A stretch of 64,000 nucleotides of DNA from NCBI GenBank assembly GCA_004124295.1, contig SCKI01000005.1, forward strand, positions 62,001-126,000, in the 5' to 3' direction. Source of the DNA: Fidelibacterota bacterium. GTDB taxonomy: Bacteria; Fidelibacterota; Marinisomatia; SCGC-AAA003-L08; TS1B11. Shown piece after piece: positions 9,435-18,092 of this stretch (position 1 is its first letter; each line of letters opens with the position of its first letter). Position numbers and translations under genes: made by a program. Under the pieces are notes generated by a model, which made no database searches, was not told the DNA's origin, and saw only the letters and a list, made by a program, of their open reading frames with translations.

Positions 9435-9460
9435 GTTGGCAGTGGCAGTGGCAGTAGCAG
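9435..9460 (+). repeat. GGCAGT microrepeat, left flank of the four-helix-bundle gene
   Basis: Three GGCAGT units follow a GTT, and the run then decays to AGCAG. Its reverse complement matches the CTGCCACTGCC core of the right-flank repeats at 9903-10003. It fills most of the gap between the nuoM stop and the next ATG at 9477. Confidence 0.8.
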
Positions 9461-9476
9461 TACAGAAGGGCGCTGA

Positions 9477-9899
9477 ATGAGCGGCGGCAGCTTCAAGGAT
9501 CTAAAGGTCTACCAGCTGGCATACCGGCTGGCTACGCAGATTTTTCAGGTCACAAAATCGTTCCCGGTTGAGGAGCGCTATGCGCTGACCGGCCAGATCA
9601 GGCGGTCATCCCGGTCAGTGTGCGCCAATCTCGCCGAGGCCTATCGCAAGCGCCGCTATGAGAAGCACTTTATCGCCAAGGTCACCGATGCCGATGGTGA
9701 AGCCAGCGAGACATCGGTCTGGCTCGACTTTGCCCTGGATGAGGACTATATCACCCGTGGGCAGCACGCGGAATTTTCGGCCGGTTACCGTGAGGTTGGA
9801 AAGATGCTGGGTTCCATGCAGGCTAATCCGGAGCGGTTCTTGCCAAAAGATCGGCAAGTTTCAGAAATCGAGTTGGCCTATGAGGCCGTTGAGGACTAA
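9477..9899 (+). CDS. Four-helix-bundle protein of the S23/23S rRNA intervening-sequence (IVP) family
   Basis: The 140-residue protein matches the family pattern FKDLKVYQLAYRLA, then FPVEERYALTGQIRRSSRSV, then the NLAEAYRKRR block and a final pair of helices. Members form pentameric four-helix bundles and occur inside 23S rRNA genes or free in genomes; relatives act as accessory (Avd) proteins of diversity-generating retroelements. No reverse transcriptase or variable repeat is near, so the Avd role is not supported. The molecular function of free-standing members is unknown. It has its own ATG, is co-directional with the operon and is probably co-transcribed with it. Confidence 0.88.
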   Translation: MSGGSFKDLKVYQLAYRLATQIFQVTKSFPVEERYALTGQIRRSSRSVCANLAEAYRKRRYEKHFIAKVTDADGEASETSVWLDFALDEDYITRGQHAEFSAGYREVGKMLGSMQANPERFLPKDRQVSEIELAYEAVED

Positions 9900-9902
9900 G
9901 CC

Positions 9903-10003
9903 ATGATTATTCTCTGCCAACTGCCAGTGCCACTGCCACTTCTTCAAAAGAAGGCCGCCTGATGATTATTCTCTGCCAACTGCCAGTGCCACTGCCACTT
10001 CTT
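9903..10003 (+). repeat. Perfect 42-base direct repeat (9903-9944 and 9962-10003) upstream of nuoN
   Basis: The unit begins ATGATTATTCTCTGCCAACT and ends with CACTTCTT. Both copies are identical over 42 bases and are separated by 17 bases. The 17 bases after each copy are also related (both end AAGGC-x-x-x-CTG), so the true unit is a tandem duplication of about 59 bases abutting the nuoN start. The ATG at the head of each copy opens only a short frame. Confidence 0.95.
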
Positions 10004-10023
10004 GCTTTTAAGGCTGGCTGAGA

Positions 10024-11511
10024 ATGTCCAACTTCGACAGCCTGGCCTATTTCCTGCCCGAGCTGGCCCTCACCGTCCTCATCGTCAGCCTGGTCCTGGC
10101 GTCCGTGCTGCTCAAGTCGGACCGGGACAGGATCGTCTGGATCATCAGTCTGGCAGGGCTGGCGGTGACGGCCGTCCTGCTGGCCATCCAGCCGGCCACG
10201 GACCAGTCGATATTTATGGGCGCCCTGGCCGTGGATCCCTACAGCCGGTTCTTCAAGTGGATATTCCTGGTCGCCACCGCCGTCATTATCATCGCTTCGC
10301 CGTATACGAAGCAGCTGGACGGCTCACAGCGGCACGAATACTACCTGTTTCTGATTGCGGTGATGTTCGGCCTGTTCCTCATGGCCTCGTCCCTCGACCT
10401 GATCATCGTCTACCTGTCGATAGAAATCGTCAGTATCGGTTCCTTCATCCTGGCCGGGTTCCTGAAGGATGATCCGCGCTCCAACGAGTCGTCGCTCAAG
10501 TATGTCATCTACGGCGCCCTCTCATCCGGCGTGATGCTCTACGGCCTGAGCCTCCTGTTTGGCATGGCCGGCTCGACCAATGTATTTGAGGTGCAGGCGG
10601 CCCTCGTCGTGCTGCCCGAGAAAGCCCATCTGACCCTGGCGGTGGCCCTGCTGCTGATCCTGGTCGGTTTCGGCTACAAGATTTCCATGGTGCCGTTCCA
10701 CTTCTGGACGCCCGACGTCTACGAGGGCGCGCCCACCACCATCACCGCCTACCTGTCGGTAGCGCCCAAGGCTGCCGGGTTTGCGCTGGCCCTGCGCATA
10801 CTGGGCACCGCCTTCGGCTCCACCGGGGATCTAAACATAGGCGACTGGTCGCCGGTGCCGGGTTTGGCCTTCGGTTCCGTCATAGCCATCTTCGCCGCCC
10901 TGACAATGACCGTGGGGAACTTCCTGGCCATCCAGCAGAACAGCGTCAAGCGGCTGCTGGCCTATTCCAGCATCGCCCACGCGGGCTACATGCTGATGGC
11001 GGCGGTGATACTCAACGGCCAGGCCTTCGGGGCCATTATGTTTTACCTGGCCATCTACCTGTGCATGAATCTGGGCGCCTTTCTGGTGACCATCTTTGTC
11101 CATAACCGTTTCGGCTACGATGAGATTGACGATTGGAAAGGGTTCGGTTTTCAGGCCCCCCTCATTGCCGTGCCGATGGGTATATTCCTGTTCAGTCTCA
11201 CCGGCCTGCCGCCCACGGCCGGCTTTATCGGCAAGGTGTACCTCTTTTCGGTGCTGATAGAGGCGGGCCAGTACTGGTGGCTGGCGCTGGTCGGTATCCT
11301 CAATTCGGTGGTCTCGCTCTATTACTATGCGCGCATTATCAAGGTGATGTTTCTGGATGGCGAACCGACGGACGAAACGGTTACCGGCCATCCGGTCATG
11401 ACCGGCCTCATCCTGATGCTCACGGTACCGGTTCTGCTCTTCGGCATTTACTGGACCCCACTGATGGGCGCGGTGCAGTCTTCGCTGAAATTTTTCACCC
11501 AGGGGATGTGA
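10024..11511 (+). CDS. nuoN: NADH-quinone oxidoreductase subunit N, copy 1
   Basis: Third antiporter-like proton channel of the first complex I. The 495-residue protein contains GYKISMVPFHFWTPDVYEGAP, with the channel Lys, and the KRLLAYSSIAHAGYML helix. It is separated from nuoM by the four-helix-bundle cassette but is intact. The start is the ATG three bases after the end of the duplicated leader. It ends the first nuo operon; the next gene starts 28 bases later. Confidence 0.95.
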   Translation: MSNFDSLAYFLPELALTVLIVSLVLASVLLKSDRDRIVWIISLAGLAVTAVLLAIQPATDQSIFMGALAVDPYSRFFKWIFLVATAVIIIASPYTKQLDGSQRHEYYLFLIAVMFGLFLMASSLDLIIVYLSIEIVSIGSFILAGFLKDDPRSNESSLKYVIYGALSSGVMLYGLSLLFGMAGSTNVFEVQAALVVLPEKAHLTLAVALLLILVGFGYKISMVPFHFWTPDVYEGAPTTITAYLSVAPKAAGFALALRILGTAFGSTGDLNIGDWSPVPGLAFGSVIAIFAALTMTVGNFLAIQQNSVKRLLAYSSIAHAGYMLMAAVILNGQAFGAIMFYLAIYLCMNLGAFLVTIFVHNRFGYDEIDDWKGFGFQAPLIAVPMGIFLFSLTGLPPTAGFIGKVYLFSVLIEAGQYWWLALVGILNSVVSLYYYARIIKVMFLDGEPTDETVTGHPVMTGLILMLTVPVLLFGIYWTPLMGAVQSSLKFFTQGM

Positions 11512-11539
11512 TGGTCCGGTCTGCCCCGCAGGAGTAGCC

Positions 11540-12070
11540 GTGGCCCAACCCCTTGGATCTGCAGCCCCTTCCGGCCCCTCCGAACGTCCCGTCGCCGATT
11601 CCCAGGTCATCATGAATGAGCTGGCCTTGCCCAATGACGCCAATGCCCTGGGCAACGTGTTGGGCGGCCGGGTGATGCACCTGATGGATATGTGCGCGGC
11701 CATGGCGGCCATGCGGCACTGCCGCAAGGTGGTCGTCACCGCTTCGGTGGACCAACTCAGCTTTCTGCACCCTGTGCAGGTGGGCATGGTGATGAGCCTG
11801 AAGGCGTCGGTGAACTATGCCGACCGGACCTCCATGGAAGTGGGCGTGCGGGTCGAGGCCGAGCATCCCCTGACAGGCCAGCGCCGGCACACCAGCTCGG
11901 CCTATCTCACCTTTGTGGCCCTGGATGAGCAGGGCCGGCCGACGCCGGTGCCACGGATCGTTCCGGTCAGCGAGATCGAACAGCGCCGCTATGCGGAGGC
12001 TGAGGAGCGCCGGGCGGCCCGGCTGGCGGCCCGGGCGAAGCAGGCTGCGGCCCGGGAGGCGGCCCAGTGA
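11540..12070 (+). CDS. Acyl-CoA thioesterase, hotdog fold (YciA/YkhA type)
   Basis: Probably hydrolyses acyl-CoA to free acid and CoA in the cytoplasm. The family block is clear: ELALPNDANALGNVLGGRVM, in which Asp and Asn are catalytic positions, followed by ASVDQLSFLHPVQVG and the SSAYLTFVALD strand. The 176 residues start from GTG at 11540; an ATG at 11613 would remove a poorly conserved leader. The C-terminal 35 residues are an Ala/Arg-rich helix. It stands between the two nuo operons, 13 bases before the second nuoA, so it may head operon 2. Substrate length cannot be read from sequence. Confidence 0.88.
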   Translation: MAQPLGSAAPSGPSERPVADSQVIMNELALPNDANALGNVLGGRVMHLMDMCAAMAAMRHCRKVVVTASVDQLSFLHPVQVGMVMSLKASVNYADRTSMEVGVRVEAEHPLTGQRRHTSSAYLTFVALDEQGRPTPVPRIVPVSEIEQRRYAEAEERRAARLAARAKQAAAREAAQ

Positions 12071-12083
12071 TCGGGGAGCGGCC

Positions 12084-12449
12084 ATGATCGGCGACTATCT
12101 GCCGATCCTGTTTGTCTTTCTGCTGGCGGCCGGATTCGCCCTGGGCGCCCTCGGCCTGACCCATGTGGTCGGCCCGCGCATCAAGACCCGCGTGAAGCTG
12201 TCGGCGTACGAGTCGGGCGTCGATCCGGTGGGGCCCACCCACAGCCGTCTCAATGTGCGCTACTTTCTGATCGGCCTGGTGTTCATTATTTTCGATCTGG
12301 AGGTGGTGTTCCTTTATCCCTGGGCAGTAATTTTCAGGGAGCAGGCGGCGCAGGGCCCTTTCATCTTGTACGAGATGCTGTTTTTCCTCGTGGTCCTGCT
12401 GGTGGGTTACCTCTATATCTGGCGGAAGGGGGTGTTTGAATGGGAGTAA
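12084..12449 (+). CDS. nuoA: NADH-quinone oxidoreductase subunit A, copy 2
   Basis: Complete 121-residue subunit with three helices; signature [13 protein letters not shown] followed by [22 protein letters not shown]. The frame is open upstream into the thioesterase gene, but ATG at 12084, preceded by GGGGAGCGG, gives the normal N-terminal helix and length. The usual family Cys in the YECG motif (present in copy 1) is Ser here. It overlaps nuoB by 10 bases and opens a full 14-subunit operon. Confidence 0.95.
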   Translation: MIGDYLPILFVFLLAAGFALGALGLTHVVGPRIKTRVKLSAYESGVDPVGPTHSRLNVRYFLIGLVFIIFDLEVVFLYPWAVIFREQAAQGPFILYEMLFFLVVLLVGYLYIWRKGVFEWE

Positions 12450-12946
12450 AGCAGCCCCAGTCGGCTGATTGGGTGACGACCCGGGTAGACAGCCTGGCCA
12501 ACTGGGCCCGCAAGAATTCGCTCTGGCCGATGCCGTTCGGCACCGCCTGCTGCGGTATCGAGTTCATGTCGGTGATGACCTCCCGGCACGATCTGGCCCG
12601 GTTTGGCGCCGAGGCGATCCGTTTTTCGCCCCGCCAGTCGGACCTGCTGATTGTGGCCGGCCGCATCAGCATCAAGATGATGCCGGTGCTGACCCGCATC
12701 TACGAGCAGATGCCGGAGCCCAAATGGATCATCTCCATGGGGGCCTGCGCCTCCAGCGGCGGGGTCTTTGACACCTATAGCGTGATCCAGGGTATCGACC
12801 GGTTCCTCCCGGTGGACGTCTATCTGCCCGGCTGTCCGCCCCGCCCCGAGGCGATTCTGGATGGCTTGATCAAGATTCAGCAACTCATCGAGCGGGACTC
12901 GCTCAGCCACTATCCGGCCCCGGCCGAAACCGAGCCGCTCAGCTAA
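12440..12946 (+). CDS. nuoB: NADH-quinone oxidoreductase subunit B, copy 2
   Basis: N2-cluster subunit, 168 residues. Ligand motifs are [19 protein letters not shown] and [11 protein letters not shown]. The segment [22 protein letters not shown] is of the common bacterial type, whereas copy 1 has [16 protein letters not shown]. The two complexes therefore carry clearly distinct NuoB proteins. Confidence 0.97.
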   Translation: MGVKQPQSADWVTTRVDSLANWARKNSLWPMPFGTACCGIEFMSVMTSRHDLARFGAEAIRFSPRQSDLLIVAGRISIKMMPVLTRIYEQMPEPKWIISMGACASSGGVFDTYSVIQGIDRFLPVDVYLPGCPPRPEAILDGLIKIQQLIERDSLSHYPAPAETEPLS

Positions 12947-12950
12947 GCCC

Positions 12951-13493
12951 ATGCTGCAGGCCGACCTGATACCGACCGTGATGCAGGACCGTTACCAGAA
13001 CGATTTCCTGGGCATTACCGATTTCCGGGGCATGGTGACCATCAATATCCGCGGCGCCATCGTTCTGGATGTGCTGCGGATGATGAAGACCGATCCCCGC
13101 TTTGCCTGCAATTTTCTGGCCGACCTGACGGCCGTGGACCATCTGTTAAAGGGTGGCCATGCCCGGTATTCGGTGGTCTACCACCTGCTGAACCAGTACG
13201 ACGCGCTGCGCATCGTGGTGCAGGCCTGGGTGGATGAGGAGGCGCCGAGCCTCGCTTCGGTTGCGGCCCTCTGGCGCACCGCCGATTGGCAGGAGCGCGA
13301 AGTTTACGATCTGTTCGGCATCGAATTCGAGGGCCACCCCGATCTGCGCCGCATTCTCAATCCCGACGATTATAAGGGCCACCCCCTGCGCAAGGACTAT
13401 CCTCTGCAAGGCCGGGGCGAGCGCGATGACTTCCCGGTGGTGGAGCGCAGCATCGGCAGCAAATGGCCCACTGGACAGGCCGGCTTTGAATAA
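12951..13493 (+). CDS. nuoC: NADH-quinone oxidoreductase subunit C, copy 2
   Basis: Peripheral-arm subunit of 180 residues with [21 protein letters not shown] and [20 protein letters not shown]. Separate gene, not fused to nuoD. Its N-terminal 90 residues differ strongly from copy 1. Confidence 0.95.
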   Translation: MLQADLIPTVMQDRYQNDFLGITDFRGMVTINIRGAIVLDVLRMMKTDPRFACNFLADLTAVDHLLKGGHARYSVVYHLLNQYDALRIVVQAWVDEEAPSLASVAALWRTADWQEREVYDLFGIEFEGHPDLRRILNPDDYKGHPLRKDYPLQGRGERDDFPVVERSIGSKWPTGQAGFE

Positions 13494-13523
13494 CTTTCCG
13501 CAGCCCCTCAGCCTGGCAGCCGC

Positions 13524-14723
13524 ATGACCCTGGAAGCCCAGCCCCTCATCACCGAGCCGCTGATACTCAATTTCGGGCCGTCGCACCCGGCCACCCACGG
13601 CACCCTGCGGGTGATCATGGAGCTCGACGGTGAACTGGTCACCAAGGTGACAGCGGAGATCGGCTACCTGCACTCCGGCTTCGAGAAACTCGGCGAGCAT
13701 CTGGATTACAACCAGTACATCACCATCACGGACCGGATGAACTATATGTCGCCCATGTGCAACAATGTTGCTTTTGCCCTCGCGGCTGAGCAGCTGCTGG
13801 ACCTGGAGGTGCCCCTCCGGGCGCAATACCTGCGGGTGCTGATGTGCGAATTCTCACGCATCGCCGACCACCTGCTGTGTGTTGGCATGCAGGCCGTTGA
13901 CGTTGGCGCCTTTACCGTCTTCTTGTATGGCTTCCGCATGCGGGAGCAGATTTACGACCTGTTTGAACTGGTCTGCGGCTCCCGGCTCACCACCAGCTAT
14001 ACCCGGGTGGGCGGGCTGATGCGTGACCTGCCCGATGGCGCCATACCGCTGGCGGCCTACCTCATTGAGGAAATCCCCAACACGCTGCGGGAGATCGACG
14101 GACTGCTCAGCCACAACCGCATCTGGCTCGACCGGACCCGGGGCATATCGCCCATCAGTCCCGAGCAGGCCATCAGCTATGGCCTTAGCGGCCCCCTGGC
14201 CCGGGCCTGCGGTGTCGACTACGATATCCGGGTCAAGGAGCCCTACTCGGCCTACGGCGACTTCGACTTTGACGTGATCATCGGCAAGGACGGGGACGTT
14301 TACGACCGCTACATCGTGCGCCTCCACGAGATGTGGGAAAGTTTGAAAATCTGCCGGCAAGTGCTGGAAAAGCTGCCTGGCGGCCCGGTGAATGTGGACA
14401 CCGATTCCAAGGCCATCCTGCCCCCGCCGGACGAGGTGTTCAACTCCATCGAAGGGCTGATCTATCATTTTGAACTGACCATGGAGAACCGCGGCTTTGA
14501 GCCCCCCGTCGGCGACAGCTACGTGCCCACCGAATCGCCCAACGGCGAACTGGGCTTCTATATCGTCAGCGACGGCGGCCGCGAGCCGTACCGGATCCGG
14601 ACCCGGCCACCTTCGCTGATGAACTATTCGATATTCGAGGAACTGGTGCCGGGGCTGATGGTGTCGGATGTGGTGGCGGTGCTCGGCAGCATGAACATCA
14701 TTGCCGGGGAGCTGGACCGGTGA
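13524..14723 (+). CDS. nuoD: NADH-quinone oxidoreductase subunit D, copy 2
   Basis: Quinone-site subunit, 399 residues, with PSHPATHGTLR near the N-terminus and the VVAVLGSMNIIAGELDR end. The conserved interior is complete. It ends in a 4-base GTGA overlap with nuoE, typical of coupled translation in this operon. Confidence 0.97.
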   Translation: MTLEAQPLITEPLILNFGPSHPATHGTLRVIMELDGELVTKVTAEIGYLHSGFEKLGEHLDYNQYITITDRMNYMSPMCNNVAFALAAEQLLDLEVPLRAQYLRVLMCEFSRIADHLLCVGMQAVDVGAFTVFLYGFRMREQIYDLFELVCGSRLTTSYTRVGGLMRDLPDGAIPLAAYLIEEIPNTLREIDGLLSHNRIWLDRTRGISPISPEQAISYGLSGPLARACGVDYDIRVKEPYSAYGDFDFDVIIGKDGDVYDRYIVRLHEMWESLKICRQVLEKLPGGPVNVDTDSKAILPPPDEVFNSIEGLIYHFELTMENRGFEPPVGDSYVPTESPNGELGFYIVSDGGREPYRIRTRPPSLMNYSIFEELVPGLMVSDVVAVLGSMNIIAGELDR

Positions 14724-15193
14724 GCTTCGCCTTTGATGCCCCCCGCACCAAGCGCTTCAAGGCCCTCGTGCGCCAATATCCCGACAGGCGCTCGCTGGCC
14801 CTGCCCCTGCTGCACATGGCCCAGGATCAGGAGGGCCACATCTCCCGGGATGTGCTGCTGGCCTTGGCGGAAATGCTGAAGATCTCCCCGGCCGAACTCT
14901 TCGATACGGTATCGTTCTACAGCATGTTCAACCTCGAGCCGAAAGGGAAATACCTGCTGCAGGTCTGCCAGACCCTCTCCTGCAGTCTGGCCGGGGCCGA
15001 CCTGGTGGTGGATCACATCGGGGCGAAGTTCAAGCTCAAGCCGGGCGAAACCACGGCGGACGGCCGGTTCACCCTGCTGAAGGTGGAATGTCTCGGCTCC
15101 TGCGGGACGGCCCCGGTGGTGCAGATCAACGACGATTACTACGAAAAAATGACCGTGGACAAGGTCGGCCGGGTACTGGAAAAGCTGTCGTGA
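14720..15193 (+). CDS. nuoE: NADH-quinone oxidoreductase subunit E
   Basis: 24-kDa-type subunit that carries the N1a 2Fe-2S cluster next to NuoF in the NADH module. The 157-residue thioredoxin-like protein has the four ligands in CQTLSC and ECLGSCG. GTG start overlapping the nuoD stop. Together with nuoF and nuoG it makes this complex an NADH oxidase; the first operon lacks all three. Confidence 0.95.
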   Translation: MSFAFDAPRTKRFKALVRQYPDRRSLALPLLHMAQDQEGHISRDVLLALAEMLKISPAELFDTVSFYSMFNLEPKGKYLLQVCQTLSCSLAGADLVVDHIGAKFKLKPGETTADGRFTLLKVECLGSCGTAPVVQINDDYYEKMTVDKVGRVLEKLS

Positions 15194-16491
15194 AGCGTTA
15201 CCAGCCCATCCTGACCAAGTACCTTGACGAACCGGGCTCGGCCACCATCGATTTTTACCTGGTGCATGAGGGTTACAGGGCTGCCCGGAAGGCGATCCTG
15301 GAGATGGACGCCGGGGAGATCATCGAGGAAGTCAAGGCGTCCGGGCTGCAGGGCCGGGGAGGGGCCGGTTTCCCGGCCGGCGTAAAGTGGGACTTCATTC
15401 CCAAGAACTCGAAGAAACCGACCTACCTGATCAACAACGCCGATGAAAGCGAGCCGGGCACTTTCAAGGACCGCCTGCTGATGAACCACAATCCCCACCA
15501 GATGCTGGAGGGGATGATTATTGCCAGCAAGGCCATTGGCTGCCACCTGGCCTTCATCTATATCCGGGGCGAATTCGTAAAGGAAGCCCGGCTGCTGGAG
15601 ACGGCCATCGCGGAGTGCCGGGCCAACAACATTCTGGGCAAGGGCATCTTCGGCAGCGACTACAATCTGGAGATCGTCGTCCATCGCGGGGCCGGGGCCT
15701 ACATCTGCGGCGAGGAGACCGGCCTGATCGAATCGCTGGAGGGCAAGCGGGGCTGGCCGCGCATCAAGCCCCCCTTCCCGGCCATCGAGGGCTATCTCAA
15801 GTCCCCGACGGTGGTGAACAATGTCGAGACCCTCTGCAACCTGCCCCATATCCTGAACGAAGGGGCCGCTTGGTTCCGCAAGATCGGCGCCAGCAAGGAG
15901 AGTCCCGGTCCCAAGCTGTACTGCCTCAGCGGCGGAGTGCAGAAACCGGGCGTCTATGAGGCCCCCCTGGGTACCCTGCTGGAGACCCTGATCTACGACT
16001 TCGCCGGCGGCATCGCGGACGGCCGGGAGCTGAAGGCGGTGATCCCCGGCGGCAGCTCGGCGCCCCTGCTGAAGGCCGACGAGATCGAGGGGCTGAAGAT
16101 GGACTTCCCCTCGGTGAAGGCCGCCGGGAGCATGCTCGGCTCGGCCGGAATCATCGTGCTGGACGATACGGTGGACATGGTGCAGGCCTGCTATAATCTG
16201 GCCCGTTTCTATGCCCATGAATCGTGCGGCCAGTGCACCCCCTGCCGGGAGGGGACCACCTGGCTCACCAAGATATTGGCCCGCTTCACCGCCGGCCAGG
16301 GACGGCTCGAGGACCTCGACCTGATCCTGGAAGTGACCGACAACATCGGCGGCCTGATCGACTTCTCGCAGGGCAGCTTCGGCAAGACCATCTGTCCCTT
16401 CGGCGAGGCGGTGGCCTGGCCGGTGCGGGCCTTCGTGGAAAAATTCCGGGCCGAGTTCGAGGCCTATCTGCCCCGGGAGGCGCTGGCCTGA
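15190..16491 (+). CDS. nuoF: NADH-quinone oxidoreductase subunit F
   Basis: NADH- and FMN-binding subunit with cluster N3. Residue blocks: GRGGAGFPAGVKW (FMN/NADH loop), YICGEETGLIESLEG, and the 4Fe-4S ligands C346, C349, C352 (SCGQCTPCREG) and C402 (TICPFGEA). I chose GTG at 15190, which overlaps the nuoE stop as GTGA and gives 433 residues; the frame remains open further upstream, but that part has no resemblance to NuoF. Confidence 0.95.
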   Translation: MKRYQPILTKYLDEPGSATIDFYLVHEGYRAARKAILEMDAGEIIEEVKASGLQGRGGAGFPAGVKWDFIPKNSKKPTYLINNADESEPGTFKDRLLMNHNPHQMLEGMIIASKAIGCHLAFIYIRGEFVKEARLLETAIAECRANNILGKGIFGSDYNLEIVVHRGAGAYICGEETGLIESLEGKRGWPRIKPPFPAIEGYLKSPTVVNNVETLCNLPHILNEGAAWFRKIGASKESPGPKLYCLSGGVQKPGVYEAPLGTLLETLIYDFAGGIADGRELKAVIPGGSSAPLLKADEIEGLKMDFPSVKAAGSMLGSAGIIVLDDTVDMVQACYNLARFYAHESCGQCTPCREGTTWLTKILARFTAGQGRLEDLDLILEVTDNIGGLIDFSQGSFGKTICPFGEAVAWPVRAFVEKFRAEFEAYLPREALA

Positions 16492-18092
16492 TGCCCCTGC
16501 TCAAGATAGATCATCAGGAACTGGAGGTGGCGGCCGGCAGCCAGGTGCTGGAGGCGGCCCTGGCGGCCGGGATCGAGATTCCCCACTATTGCTACCACCC
16601 CGCCCTGTCGGTGGTGGGGAGCTGCCGCATGTGCATTGTGGAAGTGGAAGGGATGCCCAAGCTGCAAACCGCCTGCTCGACCCCCATCGGCGAGCTGCCG
16701 GCGGACCGGAAGGTGGACGGCAAGTACGATATGGTGGTGCACACCGAGTCGGAGAAAGTGGTGGCGGCGCGCAAGCTGATGCTGGAATTCCTGCTGCTGA
16801 ACCACCCCCTCGACTGCCCGGTCTGCGACCAGGCCGGCGAGTGCTTTCTGCAGGACTATTCCTTCAAGTACGGCAGCGCCCACAGCCGCTTCATCGAGGA
16901 GAAGCGGGTCCGGCCGGCGGAGGATTTGGGCAGTGGCGTGGCCATCAACCATGACCGCTGCATCATGTGCACCCGCTGCGTCCGCTTCACCCGGGAGATT
17001 ACCGGTACCGACGAACTTTTTGTAATGGACCGGGGCTATTCCAATAGAATCGCCGTTTTCGACGGCCTGCCCCTGGACAATCCCCTGGCCGGCAACGTGG
17101 CCGACATCTGCCCGGTGGGGGCCCTGCTGCTGAAGGACTACATGCACACGACCCGGGTCTGGCACCTGTCCCACACCGAATCGGTCTGCAACGAGTGCGC
17201 CAGCGGCTGCAGCATCACCGTGGATGCCCGGGATAACAAGATATACCGTATCATCAGCCGGGAAAATCCCCAGGCCAACGGCTACTTTATCTGCGATTAC
17301 GGCCGCTACAGTTTCCACAAATATGCCGACAGCCCGCTGACCAGGCCCCTCCAGCGGACCAAGGACGGCTGGGAGATGATCGACTGGGACACGGCCTATC
17401 GCCAGGTGCTGGAGCAGGTGCAGGCGACCGGCGGTAAAGGGGCGGTGCGGGCCCTGGCCTCACCCACTTTCCCCAACGAACCGAACTTTGTGCTGGGGCA
17501 GTTCATGGCCCGGCTCAGCGACCGCAAGAACATCGCCCTGTTGCCCACGCTGAAAGAGGACGACCAGGAGTTCCCCGGCGGCTTCCGCATCAGCGGCGAA
17601 AAGGGGGGCAACCTGCGGGGCGTACAGGCGATGGTACCGGGGCTGGCCGCAGCCATGAAATCGCTCATGCGGGGGGAGCCGGGCGTGCTCATCGCCCTGG
17701 ACGGGGACGGCCGGGCGCACCTTACGGGAGAGCTGAAACGGCTGCTGGAGCTGGTGGCCTTCAAGGTGGTGGTGGCCAGCATGCCTTCGGATCTCACCGC
17801 CCAGGCCGACCTCGTGCTGCCGGTGGCCACCCCTTACGCCCGGGAAGGGACCATGACCAACGACAAGGGACTCGTGCAGTGGCTGCAGCCGGCCCTGCAT
17901 CCGGCCGGCGAGGTGCGCCCCGACTGGCAGGTGATCGCCGAACTGGGCCAGCTGCTCACCGGCGAAGGGCACCTGTACACCTGTGCCGGAGACGTGACCT
18001 GGAAAATCAACCAGACCACGCCCGGCTACAGCCAGATCACCCGCTTCCGCCTGGGCCGGACCGGGCAACTGAGCGGCAGCGAGGCGGCATGA
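16491..18092 (+). CDS. nuoG: NADH-quinone oxidoreductase subunit G, short form
   Basis: Iron-sulfur subunit that passes electrons from NuoF towards NuoI. N-terminal 2Fe-2S ligands lie in GSCRMCIVEVEG and TACSTP; then the His-Cys cluster region NHPLDCPVCDQAGEC, the CIMCTRCVRF plus ADICPVG cluster, and a further CNECASGC motif at the start of the molybdopterin-like domain. At 533 residues it is far shorter than the roughly 900 of Escherichia coli because most of the molybdopterin-like domain is missing. ATG at 16491 overlaps the nuoF stop (TGATG). Confidence 0.93.
   Translation: MPLLKIDHQELEVAAGSQVLEAALAAGIEIPHYCYHPALSVVGSCRMCIVEVEGMPKLQTACSTPIGELPADRKVDGKYDMVVHTESEKVVAARKLMLEFLLLNHPLDCPVCDQAGECFLQDYSFKYGSAHSRFIEEKRVRPAEDLGSGVAINHDRCIMCTRCVRFTREITGTDELFVMDRGYSNRIAVFDGLPLDNPLAGNVADICPVGALLLKDYMHTTRVWHLSHTESVCNECASGCSITVDARDNKIYRIISRENPQANGYFICDYGRYSFHKYADSPLTRPLQRTKDGWEMIDWDTAYRQVLEQVQATGGKGAVRALASPTFPNEPNFVLGQFMARLSDRKNIALLPTLKEDDQEFPGGFRISGEKGGNLRGVQAMVPGLAAAMKSLMRGEPGVLIALDGDGRAHLTGELKRLLELVAFKVVVASMPSDLTAQADLVLPVATPYAREGTMTNDKGLVQWLQPALHPAGEVRPDWQVIAELGQLLTGEGHLYTCAGDVTWKINQTTPGYSQITRFRLGRTGQLSGSEAA

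Larger units (their letters stand above)
9435..10003 (+). mobile_element. Candidate S23/IVP cassette: four-helix-bundle gene flanked by GGCAGT-type inverted repeats
   Basis: A single small gene sits between two members of an otherwise continuous operon. On its left, 9435-9455 reads as GTT followed by GGCAGT units; on its right, two copies of CTGCCAACTGCCAGTGCCAC run in the opposite sense, so the gene is bounded by imperfect inverted repeats. The gene family is the one first seen as intervening sequences in 23S rRNA genes. No transposase is visible and no target-site duplication is evident. The element call is inference. Confidence 0.4.

Noticed and set aside
9435-10003. CRISPR array or diversity-generating retroelement
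   Set aside because: Repeats are too few and not regularly spaced for CRISPR; no reverse transcriptase, template or variable repeat is seen near the four-helix-bundle gene.
16224-16490. Upstream extension of nuoG in the same open frame
   Set aside because: It lies within nuoF in another frame; the ATG at 16491 gives the correct 2Fe-2S N-terminus.
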